DNA of 64,000 nucleotides from the NCBI RefSeq assembly GCF_003443535.1, contig NZ_CP031946.1:310001-374000 (forward strand). The letters run 5' to 3'. The position numbers and the translations under genes were made by a program. Below are positions 35,471-44,444 of the stretch, one piece after another. The DNA comes from Ruegeria sp. AD91A. GTDB taxonomy: Bacteria > Pseudomonadota > Alphaproteobacteria > Rhodobacterales > Rhodobacteraceae. The notes beneath the pieces were generated by a model. That model did not search any database. It saw nothing but the letters and a program-made list of their open reading frames with translations, and was not told the DNA's origin. How positions within the stretch are numbered: position 1 is the stretch's first letter; each line of letters opens with the position of its first letter.

Positions 35471-35500
35471 AGGGGCTGCCATTTGGCAGCCCTTAATCTT
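35471..35500 (+). terminator. Intrinsic terminator after ftsZ
   Basis: AGGGGCTGCC-ATTT-GGCAGCCCTT is a near-perfect stem with a four-base loop, followed by TTAATCTTTT, 22 bases past the ftsZ stop. Confidence 0.88.
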
Positions 35501-35612
35501 TTATTAACAGCATCTTGCAGGCATGTAAGCAGGGTTTTGCCGATCTGTCACATACATGTTTCAATCGGTTGCAAAGAGTGAGTTGAGCCTTGACGCGGGC
35601 TTCCTTAACTGA

Positions 35613-35643
35613 GTGTCCAACACAGTCCAAGCAGGCTGGACAC
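35613..35643 (+). other. Leader hairpin upstream of lpxC
   Basis: GTGTCCA (35613-35619) pairs exactly with TGGACAC (35637-35643) across a 17-base loop. It ends about 10 bases before the GAGG ribosome binding site of lpxC, and a TTGACG -35-like element lies at 35590. It may influence lpxC expression; this is inference. Confidence 0.35.
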
Positions 35644-35661
35644 CACTCACCGAGGCCCATT

Positions 35662-36582
35662 TTGCAACATACGCTCAAATCTCCGGTCACGTTTACAGGC
35701 GTCGGGCTGCACAGTGGCAAGCCGGCGACCATGGTTCTGAAACCGGCGGCAGTTGGTCACGGGATCTGGTTCAAGCGGACGGATATTCAACTGGGCGATG
35801 CGATGATCCCGGCGCTCTACCATGTGGTCGAACGGACCCCGCTTTGTACGCGACTGGTGAATGATGCGGGTGTTTCGGTTTCCACGGTCGAACATATCAT
35901 GGCTGCTCTGGCTGGTTGTGGCGTGCACAACGCGCTTATCGAGATCGACGGTCCCGAAGTTCCGATCATGGACGGCTCCTCGATTGAATTTGTGCGTGGC
36001 ATCATGGCCAGGGGCGTGCGCCGTCAGGCCAGCCCGGTATTGGCCTATGAGGTATTGAAGACTGTCACCGCATCACGCGAAGGTGCCAGCGCCAGCATTG
36101 CACCCGCTGACGGGCTGATCATCGACTTCCACATCGATTTCGAAGACAGTGCCATCGGCAGCCAGAGCAAGACGCTGGACATGCGCAACGGTTCGTTCGC
36201 GCGCGAACTCAGCGATTGTCGCACGTTCTGCCGTCGCACAGATGTCGAGGCGATGCGCGAAAACGGGTTGGCTTTGGGTGGCACGCTTGAAAACGCCGTG
36301 GTCGTTCAGGGCGTCGAAGTTCTGACACCGGGCGGTTTCCGCCGCGTGGACGAGGCCGTGCGCCACAAGATGCTGGATGCGCTGGGTGATCTCTATCTGG
36401 CTGGTGGGCCGATTTTGGGTCACTTCACCGGAAACAAGTCGGGTCATTCGCTGACCAACACACTGCTGCGCAATCTGTTTGAAACGCCGGGTGCGGTGCG
36501 CCCGGTACTGTGTACGCCGGAACAGGCCGCGCGCCTGCCGGGGCAGGGGTTGGTCGTGCACGAAATTCCCGAAGTGGCCTGA
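35662..36582 (+). CDS. lpxC: UDP-3-O-acyl-N-acetylglucosamine deacetylase LpxC
   Basis: Zinc enzyme for the committed step of lipid A synthesis. The TTG at 35662 with GAGG 6 bases upstream gives MQHTLKSPVTFTGVGLHSGKP and 306 residues, the usual length; the frame extends upstream to 35590 without similarity. Zinc-binding TVEHIMAAL and the LDALGDLYLAG / LGHFTGNKSGHSLTN region are present. Own promoter likely because a terminator follows ftsZ. Confidence 0.96.
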   Translation: MQHTLKSPVTFTGVGLHSGKPATMVLKPAAVGHGIWFKRTDIQLGDAMIPALYHVVERTPLCTRLVNDAGVSVSTVEHIMAALAGCGVHNALIEIDGPEVPIMDGSSIEFVRGIMARGVRRQASPVLAYEVLKTVTASREGASASIAPADGLIIDFHIDFEDSAIGSQSKTLDMRNGSFARELSDCRTFCRRTDVEAMRENGLALGGTLENAVVVQGVEVLTPGGFRRVDEAVRHKMLDALGDLYLAGGPILGHFTGNKSGHSLTNTLLRNLFETPGAVRPVLCTPEQAARLPGQGLVVHEIPEVA

Positions 36583-36708
36583 TCAGACCAACTCTGACGA
36601 CATTTGCGCCAGAAGTCGCATAAGGCGTTTTGCACCGGAATTTTATGTGCTAGACCATGGCTCAAATCGGGGCAAACCCCATTAAGCAAGACGACAAGGA
36701 TGGGCGGT

Positions 36709-37572
36709 ATGGTTGGCAGCAAAGCGGCAGTCAGATTCGCGGGTGCGATTCTTCTGGCAGCAGTTTTGACGGCATGCGGCAACGGCGGCGGCCTATTTAG
36801 TCGCAAGGGCGCTGACCGTGATCAGAACCTGGAAGGGTTTACGCCGGAACAGATATATACCCGTGGTGAATACGAACTGTCGCAGAATCGGTCGGACGAT
36901 GCGGCGTGGTATTTTTCGGAAGTCGAACGTCTGTATCCGTATTCCGACTGGGCCAAGCGTGCGCTGATCATGCAGGCGTTTTCGTTCCATTCGGACCAGA
37001 ATTACGAAGAAAGCCGCGCGGCGGCTCAACGCTATATCGACTTCTATCCGACGGATGAAGATGCGGCTTATGCGCAGTATCTGCTGGCACTCAGCTATTA
37101 TGACCAGATTGACGAAGTCGGGCGGGATCAGGGCCTGACCTTCCAGGCGCTGCAATCTTTGCGGACCGTGATCGAGGTTTATCCAGACAGCGAATACGCC
37201 ACATCTGCGGTTCTGAAATTCGATCTGGCTTTCGACCATCTGGCGGGCAAGGAAATGGAGATCGGGCGCTATTACCTGCGTCAGGATCACTATATCGCAG
37301 CCATCAACCGGTTCCGTGTTGTGGTCGAAGACTTTCAGACCACCTCCCATACCGCCGAAGCGTTGTATCGTCTGGTCGAGGCCTATCTGTCGCTTGGCCT
37401 GCTGGACGAAGCGCAGACTGCCGGCGCCATTCTTGGCTACAACTACCAATCCACGGAATGGTATGACGATGCGTATAAGCTGTTGACATCTCGCGGGCTT
37501 GATCTCAAGAGCCGTGGCAACAATTGGCTTAGCACGGTCTATCGTCAGACCATCAAAGGTGAATGGTTGTAA
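36709..37572 (+). CDS. bamD: Outer-membrane assembly lipoprotein BamD
   Basis: TPR lipoprotein of the BAM complex. The ATG at 36709 with AAGGA 8 bases upstream yields a 287-residue precursor; ATG 36700 is an alternative. The signal peptide ends in the lipobox L-T-A-C (Cys 23). Five TPR-like repeats follow: YTRGEYELSQNRSDDAAWYF, ESRAAAQRYIDFYPTDEDA, LQSLRTVIEVYPDSEYA and AINRFRVVVEDFQTTSHTAEAL are typical. Lies between lpxC and recN, as in many alphaproteobacteria. Confidence 0.95.
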   Translation: MVGSKAAVRFAGAILLAAVLTACGNGGGLFSRKGADRDQNLEGFTPEQIYTRGEYELSQNRSDDAAWYFSEVERLYPYSDWAKRALIMQAFSFHSDQNYEESRAAAQRYIDFYPTDEDAAYAQYLLALSYYDQIDEVGRDQGLTFQALQSLRTVIEVYPDSEYATSAVLKFDLAFDHLAGKEMEIGRYYLRQDHYIAAINRFRVVVEDFQTTSHTAEALYRLVEAYLSLGLLDEAQTAGAILGYNYQSTEWYDDAYKLLTSRGLDLKSRGNNWLSTVYRQTIKGEWL

Positions 37573-37608
37573 TCGCGATGGCCTCGGGTCCGGGACGCTG
37601 AAGACCTC

Positions 37609-39258
37609 ATGCTGCGCACCCTAGATATCCGCGACATGCTGATCATCGACCGGCTGGAACTCTGCTTTCAGCCGGGCCTGAACGCCTTGACCGGCGAAAC
37701 CGGTGCGGGCAAATCGATTTTGTTGGATTCACTGGGTTTCGTACTTGGCTGGCGTGGTCGGGCTGAACTGGTGCGGCAGGGTGCCGCGCAGGGCGAGGTC
37801 GTTGCCGAGTTCGAACTTTCTGCCGATCATCCCGCACATGCGGTATTGGCCGAAGCTGGCCTGCCGGGTGGCGAAGAACTGATCCTGCGCCGGGTAAATA
37901 CTGCCGAGGGGCGCAAGACCGCCTGGGTCAATGATCGCCGGTGCTCGGGTGAGGTGCTGCGGGCGCTGTCCGAGACCCTGATCGAACTGCATGGTCAGCA
38001 TGATGATCGTGGTTTGTTGAACCCACGTGGTCATCGGGCGATGCTGGACGAATTTGCCCAGGTCTCGGAGCCGCTGTCAAACGTGCGAACGGCCTGGGCC
38101 GCGATGTCCCGTACCCGAAGAATGCTGGCCGAGACCGAGGCCGCTCTGGCTGCCGTCCGCAGCGAGGAAGAATTCCTGCGCCACGCGGTCGCCGAGCTTG
38201 ACCAGCTTGATCCACAACCCGGTGAGGATGCCGAACTGGATTCCCGTCGCCGCATGATGCAAGGGGCCGAGCGGATTCGCGACGATGTTGCGCGTGCTTT
38301 TGCCCTGTTGTCCGGGGACGGGGCGGAAGGGGCCATGTCCGACGCCATCCGCTGGCTGGAAGGCGTCTCGGACAACGCGGCCGGCCAGCTGGAAGAACCG
38401 ATTGCAGCGCTCGGGCGCGCAATGATCGAGTTGGGCGAGGCGCAGGACGGTGTGAATGCCTGCCTTCAGGCGCTGGACTTCAATCCGGCAGAATTGGAAC
38501 AGGCCGAAGAACGCCTGTTTGCCATCCGTGCGCAGGCCCGAAAGCATGACGTGGCCCCGGATGATCTGGGTTCGTTTGCCGACACACTGCGTGACCGGTT
38601 GAACCGGTTGGAGGCAGGAGATGCCGACCTGGCCGACAGACGTGCGGCCGTGAACGCGGCGCAACAGGCCTATGATGCTGCCGCAGCCGAACTAAGCGCC
38701 GCGCGCAAGGCCGCCGCCGGGCAGCTTGACGCGGCCGTCATGGCGGAACTGGCCCCGCTCAAGATGGAACGTGCTGTGTTCCAGACCGAAATCACCCCGG
38801 CTGAACCCGGCCCCGAGGGCACCGACGCGGTGGCTTTCACCGTGGCCACCAACCCCGGTGCACCGGCGGGGCCGTTGAACAAGATCGCTTCGGGGGGTGA
38901 GCTCAGCCGCTTCCTGCTGGCCCTCAAGGTCTGCCTGTCTGGCGACGACAGCGCCCGGACGATGATCTTTGACGAGATTGATCGCGGTGTCGGTGGGGCA
39001 ACCGCCGACGCGGTCGGACGCAGGCTGGCGTCATTGGCGCAGGGCGGGCAGGTTCTGGTTGTCACACACTCTCCGCAAGTTGCCGCACGGGCAGCGCATC
39101 ACTGGCGGGTGCAGAAACAGGTCGCGAATGGGCAAACCCTGTCCACGGTTGTCCCCCTGGCCGAATCGGATCGGGTGGACGAAATCGCCCGCATGGTGGC
39201 GGGCGATACCATTACCGAAGAAGCTCGTGCCGCAGCACGGGCTCTGTTGCAGGCCTGA
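37609..39258 (+). CDS. recN: DNA repair protein RecN
   Basis: SMC-like ATPase for double-strand-break repair. The 549-residue protein has Walker A TGETGAGKS at 28-36, ELHGQHDDRGLL after the first domain, two alanine/glutamate-rich coiled-coil arms around 150-340, the ABC signature IASGGELSRFLLALK and Walker B MIFDEIDRGVGG. No GTTC-N7-GTTC SOS box is evident in the 36 bases before it, so it may be transcribed with bamD. Confidence 0.96.
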   Translation: MLRTLDIRDMLIIDRLELCFQPGLNALTGETGAGKSILLDSLGFVLGWRGRAELVRQGAAQGEVVAEFELSADHPAHAVLAEAGLPGGEELILRRVNTAEGRKTAWVNDRRCSGEVLRALSETLIELHGQHDDRGLLNPRGHRAMLDEFAQVSEPLSNVRTAWAAMSRTRRMLAETEAALAAVRSEEEFLRHAVAELDQLDPQPGEDAELDSRRRMMQGAERIRDDVARAFALLSGDGAEGAMSDAIRWLEGVSDNAAGQLEEPIAALGRAMIELGEAQDGVNACLQALDFNPAELEQAEERLFAIRAQARKHDVAPDDLGSFADTLRDRLNRLEAGDADLADRRAAVNAAQQAYDAAAAELSAARKAAAGQLDAAVMAELAPLKMERAVFQTEITPAEPGPEGTDAVAFTVATNPGAPAGPLNKIASGGELSRFLLALKVCLSGDDSARTMIFDEIDRGVGGATADAVGRRLASLAQGGQVLVVTHSPQVAARAAHHWRVQKQVANGQTLSTVVPLAESDRVDEIARMVAGDTITEEARAAARALLQA

Positions 39259-39358
39259 TGGGGCGGTGGCGTGATTTGGTGCTCACACTGTCGCTATCTC
39301 ACTTTTATATGGACGCCCCGTGGCTTACTAAGGGTTAAGTGATGATCCCTGAGGGCCA

Positions 39359-41044
39359 ATGACCCAATCGACCCGCACCGTTCTGCGCAACCAGTTCAAT
39401 CAGGCTCTGGCCGCGATCAAGGATGCGTGGCGGGTGATGCTGCGCCGGGGGCCAAGCCAGATCCAGTTCTGGTTCATCGCACTGGCCATCGGGATCGCAG
39501 CGGGTTTCATGGCGCTCGGCTTCCGTAAGGCCATCCGTGCGTTGCAGGCCTATCTTTACGACACCGATGACATACTGCTGCTGCACAGCCACGCCGAGAA
39601 ACTGCCTTGGTTCATGGTTCTGATCATTCCCATCATCGGCGGTTTGATCGTCGGCGTGATCCTGAACTGGTTCACCAATGACGGGCGCGTGAGGTCGGTT
39701 GCCGATGTGATTGAAGGTTCGGCCATCACTGACGGGCGGGTCGAGGTCAAGGCCGGCATCGCGTCGTTTTTTGCCTCGCTGATCACTCTCAGTTCGGGCG
39801 GGTCAACGGGGCGCGAGGGCCCGGTGGTGCATATGGCCGGGGTCATCTCCACATGGGTCAGCAACCGAATTCACGCGGATGGGATCACGGGCCGTGACCT
39901 GCTGGGTTGCGCCGTTGCTGCGGCCGTGTCGGCCAGCTTCAACGCCCCCATCGCCGGGGCATTGTTCGCGCTCGAGGTCGTGCTGCGCCATTTCGCCGTT
40001 CACGCCTTTGCACCAATCGTCATCGCCTCGGTCGCGGGAACGGTGATCAACCGGCTGGAATATGGCGACGTGACCGAGTTCACTCTCGAGACGCCGGGAT
40101 CGCTGCAATTTTATGTCGAGCTTCCGGCCTTCCTGATCCTGGGCCTGATCTGCGGATTTGTCGCGTTGCTGCTGATGCGGTCGATCTTCTTTGCCGAGGA
40201 TATCGGCAGCCATATCCAGAACCGTCTGTCAATTCCGGGCTGGCTGCGCCCTGCGGTGTCCGGGGCGATGCTGGGGCTGATGGCAATCTGGTTTCCGCAT
40301 ATCATCGGCGTTGGGTATGAAACCACCATCCGCGCTTTGACCGGTGATCTGGTGCTGACAACGGCAATCCTGTTTGCGGTGACTAAAACGGTTGCGGTTG
40401 CCATCACGATGGGGGGGCGCATGGGTGGCGGTGTTTTCTCGCCTTCTCTGATGGTTGGCGCGCTGACCGGGCTGGCCTTCGGGCTGATCGCGACCGGGTT
40501 GTTGCCGGACGTTTCGGGCACGCACACGCTTTATGCCTTTGCCGGTATGGGGGCCGTGGCTGCGGCGGTGCTTGGGGCGCCTATCTCGACCACTCTGATC
40601 GTCTTTGAGCTGACCGGCGACTGGCAGATCGGCCTTGCGGTTATGGTCAGTGTGTCAATGTCCACGGCGCTGGCCTCACGCCTGGTGGACCGGTCTTTCT
40701 TCCTGACCCAGCTGGAACGACGTGATGTCCACCTGGCCGCGGGACCGCAGGCGTATCTGCTGGCAATGCTCCGTGCCGGGGCAGTGATGCGTCCGCTTGG
40801 GGATCAACGGTCGATCACGAAGGAAGAGGCACAGGGGCTGATCGAACAGGGCATGTGCATTCAGGCCAGCGCCACGCTGGAAGCCGCCATGCCTTACTTC
40901 GATCGTGACGACATCCCCTGCATTCCGGTTATCATTCTGGAAAAAGACGGATCCGAGACACCCGTTGGCGCGCTCTATTACGTCGACGCTCTCAAGGCAT
41001 ATAACAGGGCGCTTGCGGCAACGGCCGCTGAAGAGCATTCCTGA
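39359..41044 (+). CDS. ClC-family chloride channel or transporter with C-terminal CBS-like region
   Basis: The 561-residue membrane protein has the ClC fold: SGGSTGREGPVVHMAG (gating Glu in GREGP near residue 150), APIAGALFALEVVLRHF, GGRMGGGVFSPSLMVGA and GAPISTTLIVFELTGDW. About 110 residues after the last helix (from about 445) resemble a degenerate CBS pair. The position equal to the internal proton glutamate of E. coli ClcA appears to be valine (ALFALEVV), which argues for a channel or a ClcB-like transporter rather than the classical 2Cl/H exchanger. Convergent with the next gene, 3 bases apart. Confidence 0.9.
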   Translation: MTQSTRTVLRNQFNQALAAIKDAWRVMLRRGPSQIQFWFIALAIGIAAGFMALGFRKAIRALQAYLYDTDDILLLHSHAEKLPWFMVLIIPIIGGLIVGVILNWFTNDGRVRSVADVIEGSAITDGRVEVKAGIASFFASLITLSSGGSTGREGPVVHMAGVISTWVSNRIHADGITGRDLLGCAVAAAVSASFNAPIAGALFALEVVLRHFAVHAFAPIVIASVAGTVINRLEYGDVTEFTLETPGSLQFYVELPAFLILGLICGFVALLLMRSIFFAEDIGSHIQNRLSIPGWLRPAVSGAMLGLMAIWFPHIIGVGYETTIRALTGDLVLTTAILFAVTKTVAVAITMGGRMGGGVFSPSLMVGALTGLAFGLIATGLLPDVSGTHTLYAFAGMGAVAAAVLGAPISTTLIVFELTGDWQIGLAVMVSVSMSTALASRLVDRSFFLTQLERRDVHLAAGPQAYLLAMLRAGAVMRPLGDQRSITKEEAQGLIEQGMCIQASATLEAAMPYFDRDDIPCIPVIILEKDGSETPVGALYYVDALKAYNRALAATAAEEHS

Positions 41045-41047
41045 GTT

Positions 41048-42415
41048 TCACTCACCATACACGCTGGCTGCGTCACCCAGATAATTGTCCCACGCAAACC
41101 AGTACGAAATATGCCCGGCGACCCGAGGCAAACGCGCGCCCTCAGGCCCGATCAAAGCCTCTTCCGTGACGGTCCAACCGTTCCCTGCGCTATCCTGCAA
41201 CCCGCTTTGCGTTGCCCGGAACTCATGAAATTTTCGTTCATAAGCACGCACACTACGCTCTTTGGGATCGCCAATCAGAACCAAAGGTGTCTGGCCGATC
41301 GCATCGTTGATCACCGGTTTGCCCTTGAACGCATCCAGAGGCCAGGCGCGGGCGGCGCCAAACTGGCGCACGGCAAAGATGTAATCCTTCTGCCGATTCC
41401 GGGACCGATCCACAACAGCCGGGAACATCAGCTCGCTCGAGGCGAAATAGTCGCGATAAACAACGCCCGATCCGTAGTTGCGCCGATGCCCGGTGTTCAG
41501 CGACAGAACACGGGTTTTGGGATGCGAGGTCTTCCAGCTGGCCCATGTCGTGATCACCACCGGGCGCTGTTTCAACGTGATGCCGCTGTTCACCAAAGGC
41601 CCCACAACAGGCTTGCCGGTATACTGGTTCCACAGCGAATGCGTTTCGCGGTCAAACATCAGCTTGTTCGATCGATAGAGGAAACCTGACGACCCGAAAA
41701 CGAACGGCTTTCGCCGCCCCGCCACTTGGGTTTCGAACAGGATGCCCGACCCGCAGAGCGTGCAATAGGCCAGCGCCACGGGCACGCCTCCGATCACCTC
41801 GTTGAACATCTCGTGCCATCCCATGATCCGCAGAGGATAGGCGCGCTCATCGCCGTTGATGGCGACGCCAAACACCAGATCATCACCCTTCAGATACCCC
41901 GCATTAGAAGCAGAGATTAGGGTGGGATTGTCCAGGGACGGAATACCATCCTTGGACACGCCGCCCCAGGCGATCTCTTCCAGGCGGATCTTCATCCTGT
42001 CACGTTGCAGATACTCAGACCGCAGAAACAGATCGAAATTCGGGTCGATCCCCAACAGAACCTCGCGCTTGAACGGGATCAGTGAAGGATGAGGGACAAT
42101 TTGTGGGTTTCGTTCCTGCCACAGCATCCACTCGAACCAGTCATTGCCATAGCGCTGCCCGGTCACAGCCTGCATCACCTCGACGATCTCGTCCCGCCGC
42201 CTGTCGGCATAGCGTATCGCGGTCAGCAACCCGGCCACAACATCCGGCTGGCCGCGATCTTTCAGGTACGCCATCTGTGCTTCAAACGCGGTCCGACGCC
42301 CGTTCAGCGTGCTGCGCAATGCCTCCAGAACCGGATCCTGCTGCGCCCAAAGCGCTCCGGGTGCAATTGCTCCAGCCCCGATCATCCCGGCTAAACCGCG
42401 TCTTGAAATCTGCAT
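41048..42415 (-). CDS. DUF3179 domain protein with twin-arginine-like signal
   Basis: A 455-residue exported protein. The ATG at 42415 has CCGGAGG 6 bases upstream and gives MQISRRGLAGMIGAGAIAPGALWAQ, a short twin-arginine-type signal. The body is DUF3179: GDERAYPLRIMGWHEMFNEVIGG, VALAYCTLCGSGILF, and FGSSGFLYRSNKLMFDRET. Family function is not known; the C-T-L-C-G-S pair of cysteines is its hallmark and may bind metal. A longer in-frame start at 42622 lacks support. Confidence 0.88.
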   Translation of the reverse strand: MQISRRGLAGMIGAGAIAPGALWAQQDPVLEALRSTLNGRRTAFEAQMAYLKDRGQPDVVAGLLTAIRYADRRRDEIVEVMQAVTGQRYGNDWFEWMLWQERNPQIVPHPSLIPFKREVLLGIDPNFDLFLRSEYLQRDRMKIRLEEIAWGGVSKDGIPSLDNPTLISASNAGYLKGDDLVFGVAINGDERAYPLRIMGWHEMFNEVIGGVPVALAYCTLCGSGILFETQVAGRRKPFVFGSSGFLYRSNKLMFDRETHSLWNQYTGKPVVGPLVNSGITLKQRPVVITTWASWKTSHPKTRVLSLNTGHRRNYGSGVVYRDYFASSELMFPAVVDRSRNRQKDYIFAVRQFGAARAWPLDAFKGKPVINDAIGQTPLVLIGDPKERSVRAYERKFHEFRATQSGLQDSAGNGWTVTEEALIGPEGARLPRVAGHISYWFAWDNYLGDAASVYGE

Positions 42416-42730
42416 GGAAGCCTCCGGTGGATATCCGGAAGAAGTGTGCCGCAAATGCCGCTCACGTGCATGCCACAGCTGCGTGAGGTGGGCTTCGAAG
42501 CAAGATTTCTTGCGAAGCTGAAATAAGAACCGGCTGGATGAACAATGAGTCGTTTCCGGAAATACTCCGGCCGGCTTAGCTTTTCCGCGACCAAGGTTGC
42601 GCCATTTTTGCAAGCCAAACACCAGCCGGACTTTTCGCCCAACGCGTCATTCGCTGCTGTGCTGGATTGATTTTCGTTGACGCGAAGATTGCGAACAGGC
42701 GAGGTTTAAGGGTCAATTCGGATCATCTGA
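42416..42730. other. Divergent spacer between DUF3179 and TAXI genes
   Basis: No gene is seen. A bulged hairpin GCTTCG-aag-CAAGA / TCTTG-CGAAGC lies near 42490-42516. It should contain promoters for both flanking genes, but none stands out. Confidence 0.3.
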
Positions 42731-44095
42731 ATGCGAGAATTCATGCGCCTACTCATCTTTGTTCTTCTTCCAATTCTGTTTGTCGGGATGATTGCGTTTC
42801 TGATTCTTGGATTGAAACCACCCAGCAGCATACGGCTAGCGACCGGGGTGAGCGGCGGGGGGTATTGGCAGATCGGCCAGCTTTACAAGGCAGAGCTGGC
42901 GCGAGACGGCATTCACATTGATTTGGTTGAAACCGCAGGTTCTGTAGAGAACATAAAGAAGCTTGTTTCCGGTGAAGTCGATGTAGCGATTGTTCAAGGT
43001 GGTCTGAATCTTCCTCGGGAAAGTGGATTGCAATCGTTGGGGGCCATTTTTCTTGAACCAATGGTGGTGTTTCGAGGAAAGCTCAGCCCAATTGGTGGCA
43101 ATGCGGGGGAATGGGAGGGCATCCGACTTGCCGCTGGGGCAGAAGGGTCCGGAAGCCGTGCGGCTGCCATCGCCCTGATAGAAGCGGCGGGGCATAGGGA
43201 TACCGGCATTACGCTTGTGGATGCAGGAGGACCTGATGCTATCGATGCGCTCTATTCCGGCAAAGCCGATGCTGCGTTGTTTGTTGCACCACTGGATGCG
43301 CCATATCTCATGGATGCGATTTTTGACCCTAACATAGAATTCGTCCCCATGGCGTTGGTCGACGCGCTTGCATTGAAACTCCGGGGGGCAAGTTCGGTTA
43401 CCGTGCCCGCTGGGTCAATCACTCTCGACCCTCCAAGACCGCCCGAGGACGTAAAGATCTTAGCTTTGAGGGCATCAATGATTGCCGGGCCTGATCTGCA
43501 CCCGGCAGTCGCAGATCGGTTGGTTACCGCAGCGAAGATCATTCATGGTCAGCCCGGCATATTGCAGAGTTCAAGGGAATACCCGAAAACGGAGTCTCCG
43601 CCCGCTCCACTAAACGAAGTTGCTGAAGAGCTGATAAACACCGGGCCAAATTTTCTACATGCCGTTTTGCCCTATTGGATTGCTGCTCAGTTTGGCCGGG
43701 TTCTTTTATTGCTGTTGCCTTTACTTTTTCTCGCTCCGCTTTTGCGGCTCGTTCCATCCGGGTATGTGTGGTTCCAGAAACGCCGTGTCTGGCGTTTCTA
43801 TCAGAAAATCGCAGCGCTGGAGGAAGAATTGGGGCAGGCTCGGACGCTGGGCGACGTAGACGCAGTGGCGGACAGCATTGAGGAACTGGATACCAGCGTT
43901 GCTAACCTCAACCTACCGCTTGCCTACCGTCAGGTCGCGTATGACGCGCGATTGCATATCGATTTGATTCGACAAGAGATTGCGCGCCGCAGAGCTGCCA
44001 ATGGGTCACCGGCGGTCGACAGGATGTCAAATGAGGGCTTTAAATCTGCTCCACCTTCACCGACTCGACGGGATAAAATGCCAGATGGTCCTTGA
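42731..44095 (+). CDS. Membrane-anchored TAXI-family solute-binding protein (orphan)
   Basis: The 454-residue protein begins with a hydrophobic anchor (about 5-27), then a periplasmic TAXI (TRAP-associated extracytoplasmic immunogenic) binding domain: RLATGVSGGGYWQIGQLYKAEL, GEVDVAIVQGG, AEGSGSRAAA and YSGKADAALFVA. A second helix lies near 316-341 and a charged, helical cytoplasmic tail of about 100 residues follows. No TRAP permease gene is nearby, so it may sense rather than transport a ligand. GC is about 54% in bases 42961-43140. The last 56 bases run antisense into the DUF427 gene. Starts at 42731 or 42743 are both possible. Confidence 0.82.
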   Translation: MREFMRLLIFVLLPILFVGMIAFLILGLKPPSSIRLATGVSGGGYWQIGQLYKAELARDGIHIDLVETAGSVENIKKLVSGEVDVAIVQGGLNLPRESGLQSLGAIFLEPMVVFRGKLSPIGGNAGEWEGIRLAAGAEGSGSRAAAIALIEAAGHRDTGITLVDAGGPDAIDALYSGKADAALFVAPLDAPYLMDAIFDPNIEFVPMALVDALALKLRGASSVTVPAGSITLDPPRPPEDVKILALRASMIAGPDLHPAVADRLVTAAKIIHGQPGILQSSREYPKTESPPAPLNEVAEELINTGPNFLHAVLPYWIAAQFGRVLLLLLPLLFLAPLLRLVPSGYVWFQKRRVWRFYQKIAALEEELGQARTLGDVDAVADSIEELDTSVANLNLPLAYRQVAYDARLHIDLIRQEIARRRAANGSPAVDRMSNEGFKSAPPSPTRRDKMPDGP

Positions 44096-44381
44096 TCTCG
44101 GCCACTGCCTGGGCCGGGTTTTCATAGCTCCAGACCGCATTGGCGGTCACGGATGACTTGTTGACGATGGAAAAATGCGTCGCGTCGCCCTTGCCAGAGC
44201 AGTGCGTTACCTTGTCGGTCCGGTCCAGAAATGCCATCGCAATATCACCGCGCGGGAAATAGATCACCGGATCCTTGTCGTCTTCATGCAGTTCCAGCGC
44301 GTTGTTCGTTTCGCCCAGAATCGCACCGCCCGAGCGGACACACCATTTGCCCGGCGCTTTCCGGATCGTGATCTCAGCCAT
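44040..44381 (-). CDS. DUF427 family protein
   Basis: A 113-residue protein of the DUF427 fold: MAEITIRKAPGKWCVRSGGAILGE, P-V-I-Y-F-P-R-G-D-I-A-M-A-F-L, S-G-K-G-D-A-T-H-F-S-I, and AVWSYENPAQAVAEIKDHLAFYP are the family landmarks. Function is not established. It overlaps the tail of the TAXI gene tail-to-tail by 56 bases. Confidence 0.9.
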   Translation of the reverse strand: MAEITIRKAPGKWCVRSGGAILGETNNALELHEDDKDPVIYFPRGDIAMAFLDRTDKVTHCSGKGDATHFSIVNKSSVTANAVWSYENPAQAVAEIKDHLAFYPVESVKVEQI

Positions 44382-44444
44382 TCCATTTCCTTCCGTCGTC
44401 GTATTTGGGCCTCTCCTCTGCCCGTTCTGTGTAACAGACCGGTG

